Below, in pieces: positions 9,183-17,411 of a DNA stretch of 17,411 nt. Made by a program: the position numbers and the translations under genes. The notes under the pieces are model-generated. The model worked only from the letters and a program-made list of their open reading frames with translations. It did no database searches and was not told the DNA's origin. Each line of letters opens with the position of its first letter. Position 1 is the first letter of the stretch. The stretch is from NCBI GenBank assembly GCA_027596195.1, contig JADGJG010000521.1, positions 1-17,411 of the forward strand. The letters are read 5' to 3'. Source of the DNA: Podochytrium sp. JEL0797 (Eukaryota; Chytridiomycota; Chytridiomycetes; Chytridiales; Chytriomycetaceae).

Positions 9183-9464
9183 ATGCAGGCACGGCGATCA
9201 GTAACACGATTGAAGAGCCACTCTGTGCTGGGATATGCGAGGACCTGGACGCAGCCGCTTCCGAAGCGAACGGACACACCGAGGGGATACCAGCAATTCG
9301 TCTTCAACGAATTCTTCTCTTCGCTACTACGATATCAGTCACTGGCTGTAACGGATTCGTTGATCCAACAGACGCAAAACACGATCGTCGTTCTTCCAAC
9401 CGGAAGCGGCAAAACACTCATCTCGCTGCTCCTGATCCAGCCTGTGCACGAGCTCCACTATTAA
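9183..9464 (+). pseudogene. Truncated N-terminal fragment of a Dicer/FANCM-type SF2 helicase
   Basis: A 93-residue open frame contains PRGYQQFVFNEFF (the Q-motif-like RxYQ…N region) and then TQNTIVVLPTGSGKTLISL, which is SF2 helicase motif I (Walker A, GSGKT) with the flanks typical of Dicer, RIG-I-like and FANCM helicases. The frame stops 10 residues after the motif-I helix. No DEAD/DECH box or later motif follows; the sequence becomes A/T-rich and then runs into the 3' end of the minus-strand gene. The first helicase subdomain alone would be several times longer. This is therefore a gene fragment, left by duplication or rearrangement, rather than a working helicase. Whether the intact parent is a Dicer cannot be settled from so short a piece. 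No promoter or poly(A) signal of its own is evident. Confidence 0.65.
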
Positions 9465-9625
9465 ACTAATAGCAGTATCAAAGTAAAAAGGCTTCGAAAC
9501 CGCCGTATCAGTCATCGAAAACGAGTGTAGTGATGATATAATAGAGGAACGTCACGGATAAATAACATAACACCTTTAATATCAAATATAATGTAAAATT
9601 GCACAAAATAATAAAATTAAAAAAT
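9465..9625. other. A/T-rich intergenic stretch
   Basis: No gene. This A/T-rich stretch probably holds the 3' untranslated end of the minus-strand secreted protein gene. Confidence 0.55.
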
Positions 9626-12384
9626 CTACTCGGCAAGGGCAATAGAACGCTTTACTCTCGTCCAGGGTGCGATCGGCTCTTTCGTATTAACCGGCAGTGG
9701 TTGATCATCCAATCGTTCTTTGAGCTGGTTTTCACGACCGCGTCTCTTCTTTACACGAGGACCAGCGGTGGACGAAGCTGAAGCTGCCTGTTGGCTCGCC
9801 GCAAGCTCTAAAGCTGCAATTTGATTATTCAGCTGTGAAATTTTGGCGTAGAGGCTCATTGCTTGGGCATTATCTATTGCACAAGTGGCCTGAGGAGCGG
9901 GGGAGATGGTCGAAATAGACGTGGGAGCAGATGCCGCAGTCGATTTTATGCTGAGACTTGAGCTGGTGGATGATTTGGCAGCTCCACCGTCACTGCTTCC
10001 AAGCTTGGTCGAAATTGACGTGGGAGCAGATGCCGAAGTCGATTTCAGGCTGAGACTTGAGCTGGTGGATGATTTGGCAGCTCCACCGTCACTGCTTCCA
10101 AGCTTGGTCGAAATTGACGTGGGAGCAGATGCCGAAGTGGATTTCAGGCTGAGACTTGAGCTGGTGGATGATTTGGCAGCTCCACCGTCACTGCTTCCAA
10201 GCTTGGTCGAAATTGACGTGGGAGCAGATGCAGAAGTGGATTTCAGGCTGAGACTTGAGCTGGTGGATGATTTGGCAGCTCCACCGTCACTGCTTCCAAG
10301 CTTGGTCGAAATTGACGTTGTAGCAGATACAGAGCGGGACTTAAGGCTGAGACTTGAGCTGGTGGATGATTTGGCAGCTCCACCGTCACTGCTTCCAAGC
10401 GTGGTCGAAATAGACGGGGGAGCAGATGCAGGAGTTGTACTCTTGAGAGATACAGAGCTGGACTTATCGGATGCGGGTTGAACTGTTGAAGATTTAGTGG
10501 TCCGCGAAAGATCAGCGGCACTAGATACAATGTTGACTGAACTAGACTGGAGAGTAGATGTAGTTGGATCCGTGCACTTGTTTGTCACACCGTTCAATGT
10601 GTACCCAGAATTGCAGTTACATTCTCCAGAAATACACGATCCATTTACACAGTCGGATGCTGGTAATTTAAATTAGATTTAATATTCTTTGCGCATATAT
10701 CTTACATGTTGCACAGTGGAATGGCTTGGTGCAGTTATATGCCATGGTGTTTGTGTTCTGGGTGCAGAAATTCGTGAAACAGGTGTCGTACCCTGTACTG
10801 TCCTGACCACAAGCACACGGGTACCATCCACTTGTCGGTGAACAGGGCTGCAAGCACTCACCCTCCTGTGTACATGGATTGCCGGATACACAGTTGGTTT
10901 CAACACCACAAGTACAAGTTGCGTGAACAAGAAGTTGAGGACACTGATTTGCACTCATCGAAGTTGTTGGAATTGAACTAGAACTAGCTGTTCGGGATAG
11001 TTCTGCTGCACTCGATCCAATCTGGATCAAACTAGACGTGGGAGCAGATACAGAAGAAGTTTGACGGCTGAAACTCGAGCTGGTGGAAGTTTTGACAGCT
11101 CCACCGTCACTGGTTCCAAGCTTGGTCGAAATTGACGTGGGAGCAGATGCAGAAGTCGATTTCTGGCTGAGACTAGAGCCGATGGAAGATTTGGCAGCTC
11201 CACCATCACTTGTTCCAAGCTTGGTCGAAATAGACGTGGGATTTAGAGAACGATACTATAAAAATACAGATACACCACTCACAGGTCTCGTAATGGTAGC
11301 GGCAGTGGATCCAATGTTTGCGGAACTAGACTTGGGAGCAAATCCAGAAGAAGAAGCACTTGCTCCAGCGGCAGAGTTAGACTTGGCCGACGTGGATTGA
11401 GCAGTACTCGTTCTTGGTGACTTCGATAAAGGTATTTCAGATTGAAGACCAGATTTACTCGGTATCTGCGAAATGGTAGCATCACTGGTTCCAATCTGGG
11501 TCGAACTAGACTTGGGAGCAGATGCAGAAGTAGATGGACGGGTGACACTGGAGCTGGTGGAAGATTTGGCTGCTCCACCGTTACTGGATCCGAGTTGAGT
11601 AGAGCTAGATTTTACGGATGCCAATGGAGATGTTGTCTGTTATTGCGATTAGCCTATTTTCCCTTTTTGTGGCTTAGATCATCTTTACATAAGAGGCGGT
11701 TGTCTTCAACGAAGAAATTTGAGTGGTGCGAGTGCGGGATAGGTCAGCAGCACTTGACGCAATGTTCACGGAAGACGATTGACTGGGTGTAGTGCAGTAC
11801 CCAAGGGAGGTCCAGTGGGTGTTTGTGGAAGATGGGGTATCTCCCGGTCCAACCGTGATCCCGTTTTTCCAGTTAATATTGTTATAACTTACTTGCGAAC
11901 CAATCGGATATGACGCGCTGGGATTCCAAAGCGTGTTGCAGTTCACTGGGATGGTTGTGCAATTTCCAAGGTCGACCCAGAGTGGGTTTTCACACGCGGG
12001 CGCGGCTAGGCCGGGGCTGACTGGGTGCAAATTCTGCCAGTTGGAGCCGTTGAAGCTGACTGTTTCGTATGCGACTGGGTAGTTTGCAGTGCTGGACCAA
12101 GGGACTTCACAAGGCTCCATTGGGTTATTGGGGTCGCGTTTTTCCTGGTGTAACAAGTTTTTTTAGATATCTTGTGCAATAGTACGGTAATAACAAGCTG
12201 CAAGCTTACTCTAACTCTGTACTTGTCTCTTTGAACCCCAGGGTGACTGCGAGAAAGAAGGGTCAGCATTGATGAGTCGCGGACAGGAAGCGATTATGTT
12301 GTTAGAGAAAAGAGACGCGTACCTCAGCACCTGGGCGATTCCTACAATTATCAAGAGGTGTCTGGACCACTTGTTGTCGAACAT
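9626..12384 (-). CDS. Secreted mosaic protein: two CBM5/12-like modules, Ser/Thr repeats, Cys-rich and EGF-like regions
   Basis: Six exons fit one frame: 12384-12323, 12246-12210, 12144-11689, 11636-11283, 11255-10706 and 10659-9626, giving 830 aa. The N-terminus MFDNKWSRHLLIIVGIAQVL is a signal peptide. Two CBM5/12-like modules follow (about 45-97 and 102-153), each with the W…YPVAY/YPIGS…V.FNGSNW/VSYNNINW…W…LGNC/LGYC pattern that binds chitin in known families. Then come Ser/Thr-rich spacers, a Cys-rich segment (about 405-486; CTCGVETNC, CACGQDSTGYDTC), an EGF-like module (about 488-520; DCVNGSCISGECNCNSGY), a 33-residue tandem repeat array, a short coiled coil (about 753-775) and a basic tail with KKRR and RVKR. 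No catalytic domain and no C-terminal membrane or GPI signal are seen, so a wall- or surface-associated adhesin or structural role is inferred. Exons 4 and 5 join only if a 27-nt intron (11282-11256) is accepted; otherwise a TAG stops the frame there. Confidence 0.75.
9908..10440. repeat. 99-bp tandem repeat, five full units plus a partial, in coding sequence
   Basis: Unit starts at 9908, 10007, 10106, 10205, 10304 and 10403 are exactly 99 bases apart, so the array stays in frame and adds 33 residues per unit (minus strand, e.g. STKLGSSDGGAAKSSTSSSL). The middle units are nearly identical, which suggests recent expansion or homogenisation. Diverged single copies of the same unit lie at about 11040-11240 and 11500-11620 in the same gene. 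Confidence 0.95.
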
Positions 12385-12569
12385 TTTGCGCTGTTTCGTT
12401 TAAGTCTGGGCTGTCTTGAGGACGGGATGAGACTTTTTGCGAAAGAATTGCACAAAGAGATTTTCGTGACAAAAAGATTTTCGTGTTCATCTTTGTTTTT
12501 TGAAAAACCGAGAAAAAAAAAGAGAGAATGATCGTTTTTGCGAAAGTAAAAAAACCCCAACTTTCTTCC
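12385..12569. promoter_or_regulatory. Upstream region of the secreted protein gene
   Basis: Bases between the start of the secreted protein gene and the stop of the next minus-strand gene. It contains A-rich runs on the plus strand (about 12510-12555), that is, T-rich stretches on the coding strand of the secreted gene, but no clear TATA box. Promoter function is inferred from position only. Confidence 0.4.
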
Positions 12570-13010
12570 TCAAACATCAGAGTCGACTCGGAAAAGCCCT
12601 GCACGAACAGTGTGTTCTCCGTACGCGTGTTTCATCTGATCCCAAAAGAAAATTTGAATAAATTCAGTACCCTACAATACGGAGAAACGATGGTGATATT
12701 AAAAACACACATACCAGTCGAATATAATCTTCCGTGTTTCCAATCAATTCTCCTCCCTCTCGCCAAATCACTTGCGTAAGCTCCTCCAACTTTTTTATTT
12801 TGCGATCACGCGCGCGTCGCTCGGCCCATCCATTTTCCTCATACACCGCTTTTTTGTAGGCTTCCCACTCGCTTTCAGGAATCAAGTTGATTTCGATCGC
12901 GTATTCTGGCAGATTTGCACAAAGATGGTATGCGAGGGCTGGGTGGGTGAGTGGTTCGAATCAGTACTAGCAATTGACAAGTTGGCTTCGATGAGGGTGG
13001 AAAGGGGCAT
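12570..13010 (-). CDS. Small hypothetical protein, family not recognised
   Basis: The best model has three exons: 13010-12968, 12938-12715 and 12671-12570. The last join (43-nt intron GTATGT…TTGTAG) is clean and phase-0. The product is about 122 aa: a short N-terminus (MPLSTLIEANLSIA), LAYHLCANLPEYAIEINLIP, a charged helical middle (ESEWEAYKKAV…GWAERRARDRKIKKLEEL), then VIWREGGELIGNTEDYIRL and GTEFIQIFFWDQMKHAYG up to the stop. No signal peptide, membrane segment or known domain is visible; charged helices suggest a soluble, possibly partner-binding protein. The first join needs a 29-nt intron (12967-12939), because the frame of the second exon meets a TGA just upstream. The first exon is therefore uncertain and the true start may lie in a farther exon. 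It is divergent from the molybdenum-cofactor gene, 242 bp away. Confidence 0.55.
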
Positions 13011-13252
13011 AGTTTGATGGAAACGCGTGGCGATCGGCGCGCTCTTTTTTGAATATTAAAAAACTGCTGGAATCAACGAACCTTCGGCCTGTTTTTCGAC
13101 GGTGTTAGGTACTATGGTGGCGAGAAGGGCGATTGATAGCACACGGTACCTTTTCAAAGCTTTTGTCGCTTTCGGAGCCAGCGAGAATAAGTTGCGACAT
13201 ACAGGTGGAGGAGATTGGAGAGCGAAATTGCGAATCTTTCTGAAATCCAAAA
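13011..13252. promoter_or_regulatory. Divergent intergenic region (242 bp)
   Basis: Lies between the starts of the orphan minus-strand gene and the gephyrin-like gene, so it must hold both promoters or part of an upstream exon. GAATATTAAAAAAC near 13052 is the most TATA-like element. No palindromic factor site comparable to the universal-stress promoter is evident. Confidence 0.4.
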
Positions 13253-15685
13253 ATGAAAGTGGCGATCTTGACAGGCAAGCGGCTTCTTGCGCATTCCCCG
13301 CAACGAAGCACCAACCACAACCACAGTCAGCGACCGCGTCTCGCGTGGCGAAGCCCTAGACCGCAGCGGGCCGGCCCTAGCCGCACTCGTGTTGGCGCAG
13401 GGATGGGACGTGGCGTTTACAGCGACCGTGGCGGACGAGGCTGCTTCCATCACCGCCCAGGTGAAGCAGTGGACAGACGAAGTGCCTGGCACAGTGCAAC
13501 TGGTGCTGACGACGGGCGGAACGGGCTTTGGCGTGCGCGACGTGACGCCAGAGGTCTTTTGTTTTTCTTCGTTTTGTTTGTATTCTTCTATTCGCTTTCT
13601 TACTTTCTCTTCCGTTTATTACTTTCTCTTAGGCTATCACTCCCATTCTCGACAGACTCGCCCTAGGCCTCACCGTCGCCATGCTGTCCGCCTCCCTGCA
13701 GATCACCCCCATGGCCGCCCTGTCACGTCCAGTGTGAGTCCCTCTGGAGTGCTATTTCGTGCTTTTACGAGCCACTCGTGTTTGAATTGCGAGGAAATCG
13801 CGTCTTTTTGGCCGTTGTTTTGATCCGCCCTCCCCCAGCTGCGGCACCCGCAACCGCACCCTCATCATCACCCTCCCGGGCTCGCCAAAAGGCGCCACCG
13901 AAAACCTGACGGCCCTCCTCAAAGTCATTCCTCACGCCGTTGAACTCAACACTGGCGGATCCGGCGAAACCACTCACACGGCCATGATGAACGCGACGAC
14001 AACTGCAGCGATTGCTCCCACGGTGAACCCCACAAAGCACCACTATCACCATGTGTGCACCCACAAATCGGATGTTGTCCATGTGGGTCAAGTCTCGGCG
14101 TTTGGGCTGTCGCCGGACCTTTCCGCACCAGTCTCCTCGCGCGTGAGAAAGTCGTTGTATCCGTTGGTTCCGTTCGATAAGGCGCTCGCAACGGTGATGG
14201 AAATGACTCCAGTTCTTGCGCCAATGAAGCGGAAGGTGACGGAGGAGTTGGTGGGGCACGTGTTGGCTGAGGATGTGAAGGCTGTGGATCCTGTGCCTGG
14301 ATACCGCGCTTCTGTTGTGGATGGATATGCTGTGATATGTGAGCCTTGATGCTTTTGTCTCTCTGCGCGCGTTTTTGACCCGAACAAAAACCTCCACAGC
14401 AACCGACGGTCCCGGAATCTACCCCGTCTCCCAAACCCAATCCGCCGGCACAACCACCACCACCCCCGCATCCACCCGCCTCTTCCCCAAAACCATCGCC
14501 CGCATAACCACCGGCGCCATGGTCCCCGAAGGCGCCGACGCCGTCATCATGGTCGAAGACACGACCCTCGTCTCCTTTTCCCCCACCACCGGCGAAGAGC
14601 TCGACATCCACATCCACACTACCGCTCGCGCAGGAGAGAATATCCGCCCCATCGGTTCCGACGCACACGTCGGACAAATAATTCTCCCGCGCGGAAGCCT
14701 CGTGTCGTCTCCCGGTGGGGAACTCGGTCTCCTCGCGTCTGTGGGGGTATTGGAAGCGTGGGTCCATCCACACCCGGTTGTCACGATTCTGTCGTCTGGA
14801 AATGAGCTTGTGGAATACACAACGCCGAGTCCTCTTCCTGCGGGGTGTGTGCGGGACACCAATTTCCCTACACTGAGTAGCGCAATTCGCACGGCCATGC
14901 CTGGATGCACGGTTCTTTCCAAGGACGATTCATCGAGGTTGCATACCGCGCAAGACACGCAAGAAAGTCTTTATACGCTATTGCGCGATGCGATTCAGGG
15001 TCCTGCGCATGTGATTATTACGACGGGTGGAGTGAGTATGGGGGAGGCGGATTTGATGAAGGGGGTGTTGGAGCGGAGGCTGGGGGCTCAGATTTGGTTT
15101 GGGAGGGTGTTGATGAAGCCGGGGAAACCAACCACGTTTGCGACTGTGAGGAAGGAGGGGGCGGGGGAGGGGGGTGTGAAGTTGGTGTTTTCTTTGCCGG
15201 GGAATCCTGTTTCGGCGTTAGGTGAGCTATCGCCGCCCATGAGATTCCTTCGATGAAGGTGTGTGTTAATCTTCTTATTATTAGTGGGATTCTACCTGTT
15301 TGTGTTGCCTGCTTTGCGCAAAATGGCGGGATATCCTTCTCCTCAACTAACCTCCATCACGACAAAGGTTTCGTTCCCCACCCTCCCCTCACTCGCCCAT
15401 TGTTTGAAAAAACCTGACACGACATGTTCACCCAAACAGGTGGCTCATTCAATCACACTGGACGCACGACCCGAATTTTACCGCGCGCGAATCACTGTTG
15501 AAAACGGTGCTGCGAAAAGCGGGGGGTCCCCGTTCTTGGCGCATGGGACGGGATCCCAAATGAGCTCGAGAATGTTGTCGATGCGTGGAGCGAATGCCAT
15601 GTTGAAGTTGCCGGCTGCTACAGAGACACGCGCAGAGTTGAAGGAAGGGGAAGAAGTGGAAGCGTTTTTGTTTGGCGAATTATAA
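13253..15685 (+). CDS. cnxE: Gephyrin/CnxE-type molybdopterin adenylyltransferase-molybdenum insertase (MogA-MoeA fusion)
   Basis: Seven exons: 13253-13274, 13327-13553, 13633-13733, 13839-14338, 14400-15221, 15285-15367 and 15440-15685; every phase agrees, giving 666 aa. The MogA-like N-terminal half adenylylates molybdopterin; the MoeA-like half inserts molybdate, completing the cofactor of nitrate reductase, sulfite oxidase and xanthine dehydrogenase. Motifs: MKVAILTVSDRVSRGE, TTGGTGFGVRD (69-79), SRPVCGTRNRTLIITLPGSP (114-133); then PGYRASVVDGYAV (270-282), ITTGAMVPEGADAVIMVED, VIITTGGVSMGEAD (488-501), KPGKPTTF (523-530), FSLPGNPVSALV (to 558) and a complete domain-IV end. The domain order is that of gephyrin, opposite to plant Cnx1. 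The linker is His-rich (HHYHHVCTH). Both halves look catalytically intact. Splicing is unusual: the first intron is GC-AG (GCAAGC…ACCACAG), and two donors, GTCTTT and GTTTCG, are atypical. It converges on the Sfp1-like gene, 58 bp between stops. Confidence 0.93.
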
Positions 15686-15743
15686 ATTTCCCGCTTCTTT
15701 GTTCACACAAACTTTATCAGCAAAAAAGTACTCTTTTTTTCCT

Positions 15744-17411
15744 TCAAAATGGATACAACACATACACCTCATTCTTGAAATCCATTCCTGCATGTGCCGT
15801 CTTGGCATGATACTTCAATCCATTCAGATTCTGATACCGCTTCCCACACCCACTCACTTTACACCCATACGGTCGATGCACAATCTTCAAACTCTCATCA
15901 CTCGTCATCAAAGCTGCCGTCAAATTCTGCGACGCCGCCCCCGCCCCTCCTCCGGAACTCGACGTATTCGCAGTCGCAGCTGGTGTCGAAACAGACGAGG
16001 ACGACGAAACCCCAATCTCCGGATACGCCGTCTGCTGCGGATGATGCTGTCCGTTCCCATTCGGTCCTCCAAACGCGTCGTATCCGCTATGCAGCGCCTG
16101 TTGCGCTTGTTGCTGGAGATTGAAGAGCGCAGTCGGGTCGTCCGTGTGCAGCGAGATACCGGTTGTGGCTTCCATCACGTCATGGTCCACTTCGCAGGCG
16201 CCGCGGTCGAGGTGGTATTTGAGTCCATTGGGGTTTTTGTATACCTGAGTGTTTGTGGGGTTGTGTGTGAGTGTGGGTGCGTGTGTGTGTGCGCGTGTCG
16301 ATGAGATGTTGTTTTTCAAAACAAACCCAAAAACACTCTCCCCCCACGCCCAGTCTTTCGCCTTACCTTGGTACACAACGGTCTCGGACATTTGTACATC
16401 TTCCCTCCCTTCCCATTATCCACCGCCACAATACTCGACACCAACGCCGACGCCGCCGCACTCCGATCACTCAACGACGTTGCCGTCGGAGCCGACATGA
16501 CCGCCATCGCAGGCACAGGGTGCAGAGGCGCGCCCGTGACTTGATCAAACTCCTGAATCACGCCTCCGATACTGCTGGGCTGAGACGAGTGCGGGTCCAC
16601 GAATCCTCCTCCCTGTATGGCAGCGGATCCGCCATATACGTCGTTAGGGTGTTGGGACGCGTTGGTGTACATTTGGTGGTGTTGGTCACTCGGGTCCATG
16701 TAAAACTGCTGTTGCTGTTGCTGGGCGGAAGCGTTGCTGATGCTCGCGTTCCGGGCGGCTTTTCTCCTCCCACCCGATGAAACGGAGGGGGAAGGGTTGT
16801 TGGAGGACGAGTCTGCGTACGGGTGGTGCATTGCGGCGGGGTGGTGGTGAGGTTGGTGAGGTCTGTGTGACGATTGCGAGTAGTCTGTGGGGAGTTCGAG
16901 ACGGCCGTGTGGGTCCTGGTGAGTCAGGTAGGCGTTCTGTTGGTCAAAGTAGTGTTGCTGTTGATGCTGAGGCGGGGGTTGGTGTTGTTGCTGTTGCTGT
17001 CGCACGTAGGGGTTGTTGTGGTGGGCGTAGGGGTCGGCGGGGTGGGCCTGCTGGTACATGTTGTAGATGGAGTAGTCGTGCAGCTGGAGGCGGAAGAGGG
17101 GAGGGAGGCGGAGGTGGTTGAGGTGTTGGCGGAGGCGGAAGGGGGGAGGGAGGCGGAGGTGGTTGAGGTGTTGGCGGAGGCGGAAGGGGGGAGGGAGGCG
17201 GAGGTGGTTGAGGTGTTGGCGGAGGCGGATGCGAAGGGAGAGAGCGAGTTAGCCAACGTGGGCAGCACGACAACCGACACGGCACGCACCTGCTGCTGCT
17301 GCTGCTGCTGCTGCTGCGGCAGGTCCCTCGCTGCGGCAAACTCGTGCTGCAACTGTTGCTGGTGCTGGTGGTGTTGGCGCGCATTGGGGCCCGTCGGCAG
17401 CTGCAGACGCT
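15744..17411 (-). CDS. Sfp1/JAZF1-like C2H2 zinc-finger transcription factor (partial)
   Basis: Minus strand, 5' end beyond the window. Exons: 17411-17290 (partial), 17083-16367 and 16244-15744; introns of 206 and 122 nt keep phase. Visible protein is about 445 aa. Two C2H2 fingers identify the family: YKCPRPLCTKVYKNPNGLKY followed by HLDRGAC, split by the second intron after CTK, and near the C-terminus YGCKVSGCGKRYQNLNGLKY followed by HAKTAH. The (Y/N)xNGLKYH helix with fingers set far apart is characteristic of yeast Sfp1 and animal JAZF1. Sfp1 activates ribosomal-protein and growth genes downstream of TOR and PKA; that role is inferred here. The N-terminal part is Gln/His-rich (QQQQQHQPPPQHQQQHYF, a (CAG)9 run, HHH tracts), typical of activation regions. 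GGRRKAARN may be a nuclear signal. Between the fingers lie about 115 low-complexity residues. Confidence 0.88.
16254..16305. repeat. GT-rich microsatellite in an intron of the zinc-finger gene
   Basis: An imperfect (GT)n tract, reading (CA)n on the coding strand, lies just upstream of the acceptor of the second intron. It acts as part of a long polypyrimidine/CA tract before CACTCAG. Confidence 0.8.
17086..17229. repeat. 45-bp minisatellite filling most of an intron
   Basis: Units start at 17086, 17131, 17176 and 17221, exactly 45 bases apart: three full copies plus a partial. They lie in the 206-nt first visible intron of the zinc-finger gene and begin at its 3' splice site. On the coding strand the array is C/T-rich, so it doubles as an extended polypyrimidine tract. 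Because 45 is a multiple of three, the array stays open in more than one frame, giving PPPTPQPPPPPSPLP or SASANTSTTSASLPP as spurious or alternative peptides. Confidence 0.9.
17290..17316 (-). repeat. (CAG)9 trinucleotide run coding for Gln, ending at a splice donor
   Basis: Nine CTG on the plus strand read CAG on the coding strand and give nine glutamines. The last CAG abuts the donor GTGCGT, so the exon ends within the repeat. Confidence 0.85.

Noticed and set aside
9908..10440. CRISPR-like array
   Set aside because: The units are contiguous 99-bp direct repeats with no variable spacers, are in frame with a protein, and the window is eukaryotic.
9906..10481. Plus-strand repetitive open frame (VEIDVGADAEVDFRLRLE type)
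   Set aside because: It is the antisense of the 99-bp repeats. The minus strand continues through clean splice phases into a signal peptide, chitin-binding-like and EGF-like modules, so the minus strand is coding.
12945..12975. GGTTCGAATC, resembling a tRNA T-arm
   Set aside because: Flanks do not pair as a 5-bp T-stem, and no acceptor stem, D-arm or anticodon arm can be drawn around it; it lies in an intron or exon boundary of the orphan gene.
16924..17384. Minus-strand open frames with Pro-rich or Ser/Thr-rich 15-residue repeats
   Set aside because: They come from the 45-bp minisatellite. Gln-rich exons on both sides join in frame only when the array is removed as an intron with a GTGCGT donor and CTCCAG acceptor, so I treat the repeats as intronic.

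Overview
The window looks like a piece of a small-genome, intron-bearing fungus, most likely a zoosporic (chytrid-type) one. Support comes from an Sfp1-type zinc-finger factor, a gephyrin-like MogA-MoeA fusion, a RasGEF, a secreted chitin-binding-type protein, many short spliceosomal introns (43-122 nt in most models, one 206 nt) and very short intergenic gaps. The phylum is inference; the fungal assignment is fairly secure. Layout: bases 1-85 are a pure C homopolymer and look like a contig end or assembly artefact. Bases 86-1020 hold no convincing gene. Bases 1021-3508 carry coding-like sequence that repeatedly jumps frame and contains stops, so one or two decayed (or badly sequenced) genes of unknown family lie there. 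From 3605 on, the gene models are mostly clean: a single-exon rhomboid protease (3605-4588), then only 23 bp later an MIT-like + RasGEF protein (4612-7273), which converges (17 bp between stop codons) on a universal stress protein gene (7291-8055, minus). That gene shares a 274-bp divergent promoter with a second universal stress protein gene (8330-9005, plus). The shared promoter holds two palindromic TGASTCA (AP-1/Gcn4-type) sites and a CACGTG box. Next comes a stub of a Dicer/FANCM-type SF2 helicase cut just after motif I (9183-9464). It is followed on the minus strand by a six-exon secreted mosaic protein (12384 down to 9626) with a signal peptide, two CBM5/12-like chitin-binding modules, Ser/Thr-rich repeats (including an exact-period 99-bp tandem array), a Cys-rich region and an EGF-like module. 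A small orphan gene (13010-12570, minus) is divergent from a complete seven-exon gephyrin/CnxE-type molybdenum-cofactor gene (13253-15685, plus), which converges on a partial Sfp1/JAZF1-like zinc-finger gene (17411 down to 15744) running off the window edge. The genes do not form one obvious pathway. The functional links I can support are the co-regulated universal-stress pair and the tight rhomboid-RasGEF tandem. The most unusual signal is compositional: in most intact genes, on both strands, exons start C-rich at wobble positions and end G-rich, and the pattern resets at introns. Other oddities are two gene models that need 27- and 29-nt introns, a GC-AG intron, and a minisatellite filling an intron beside a (CAG)9 exon end. 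I found no tRNA, rRNA, CRISPR array or complete transposable element.
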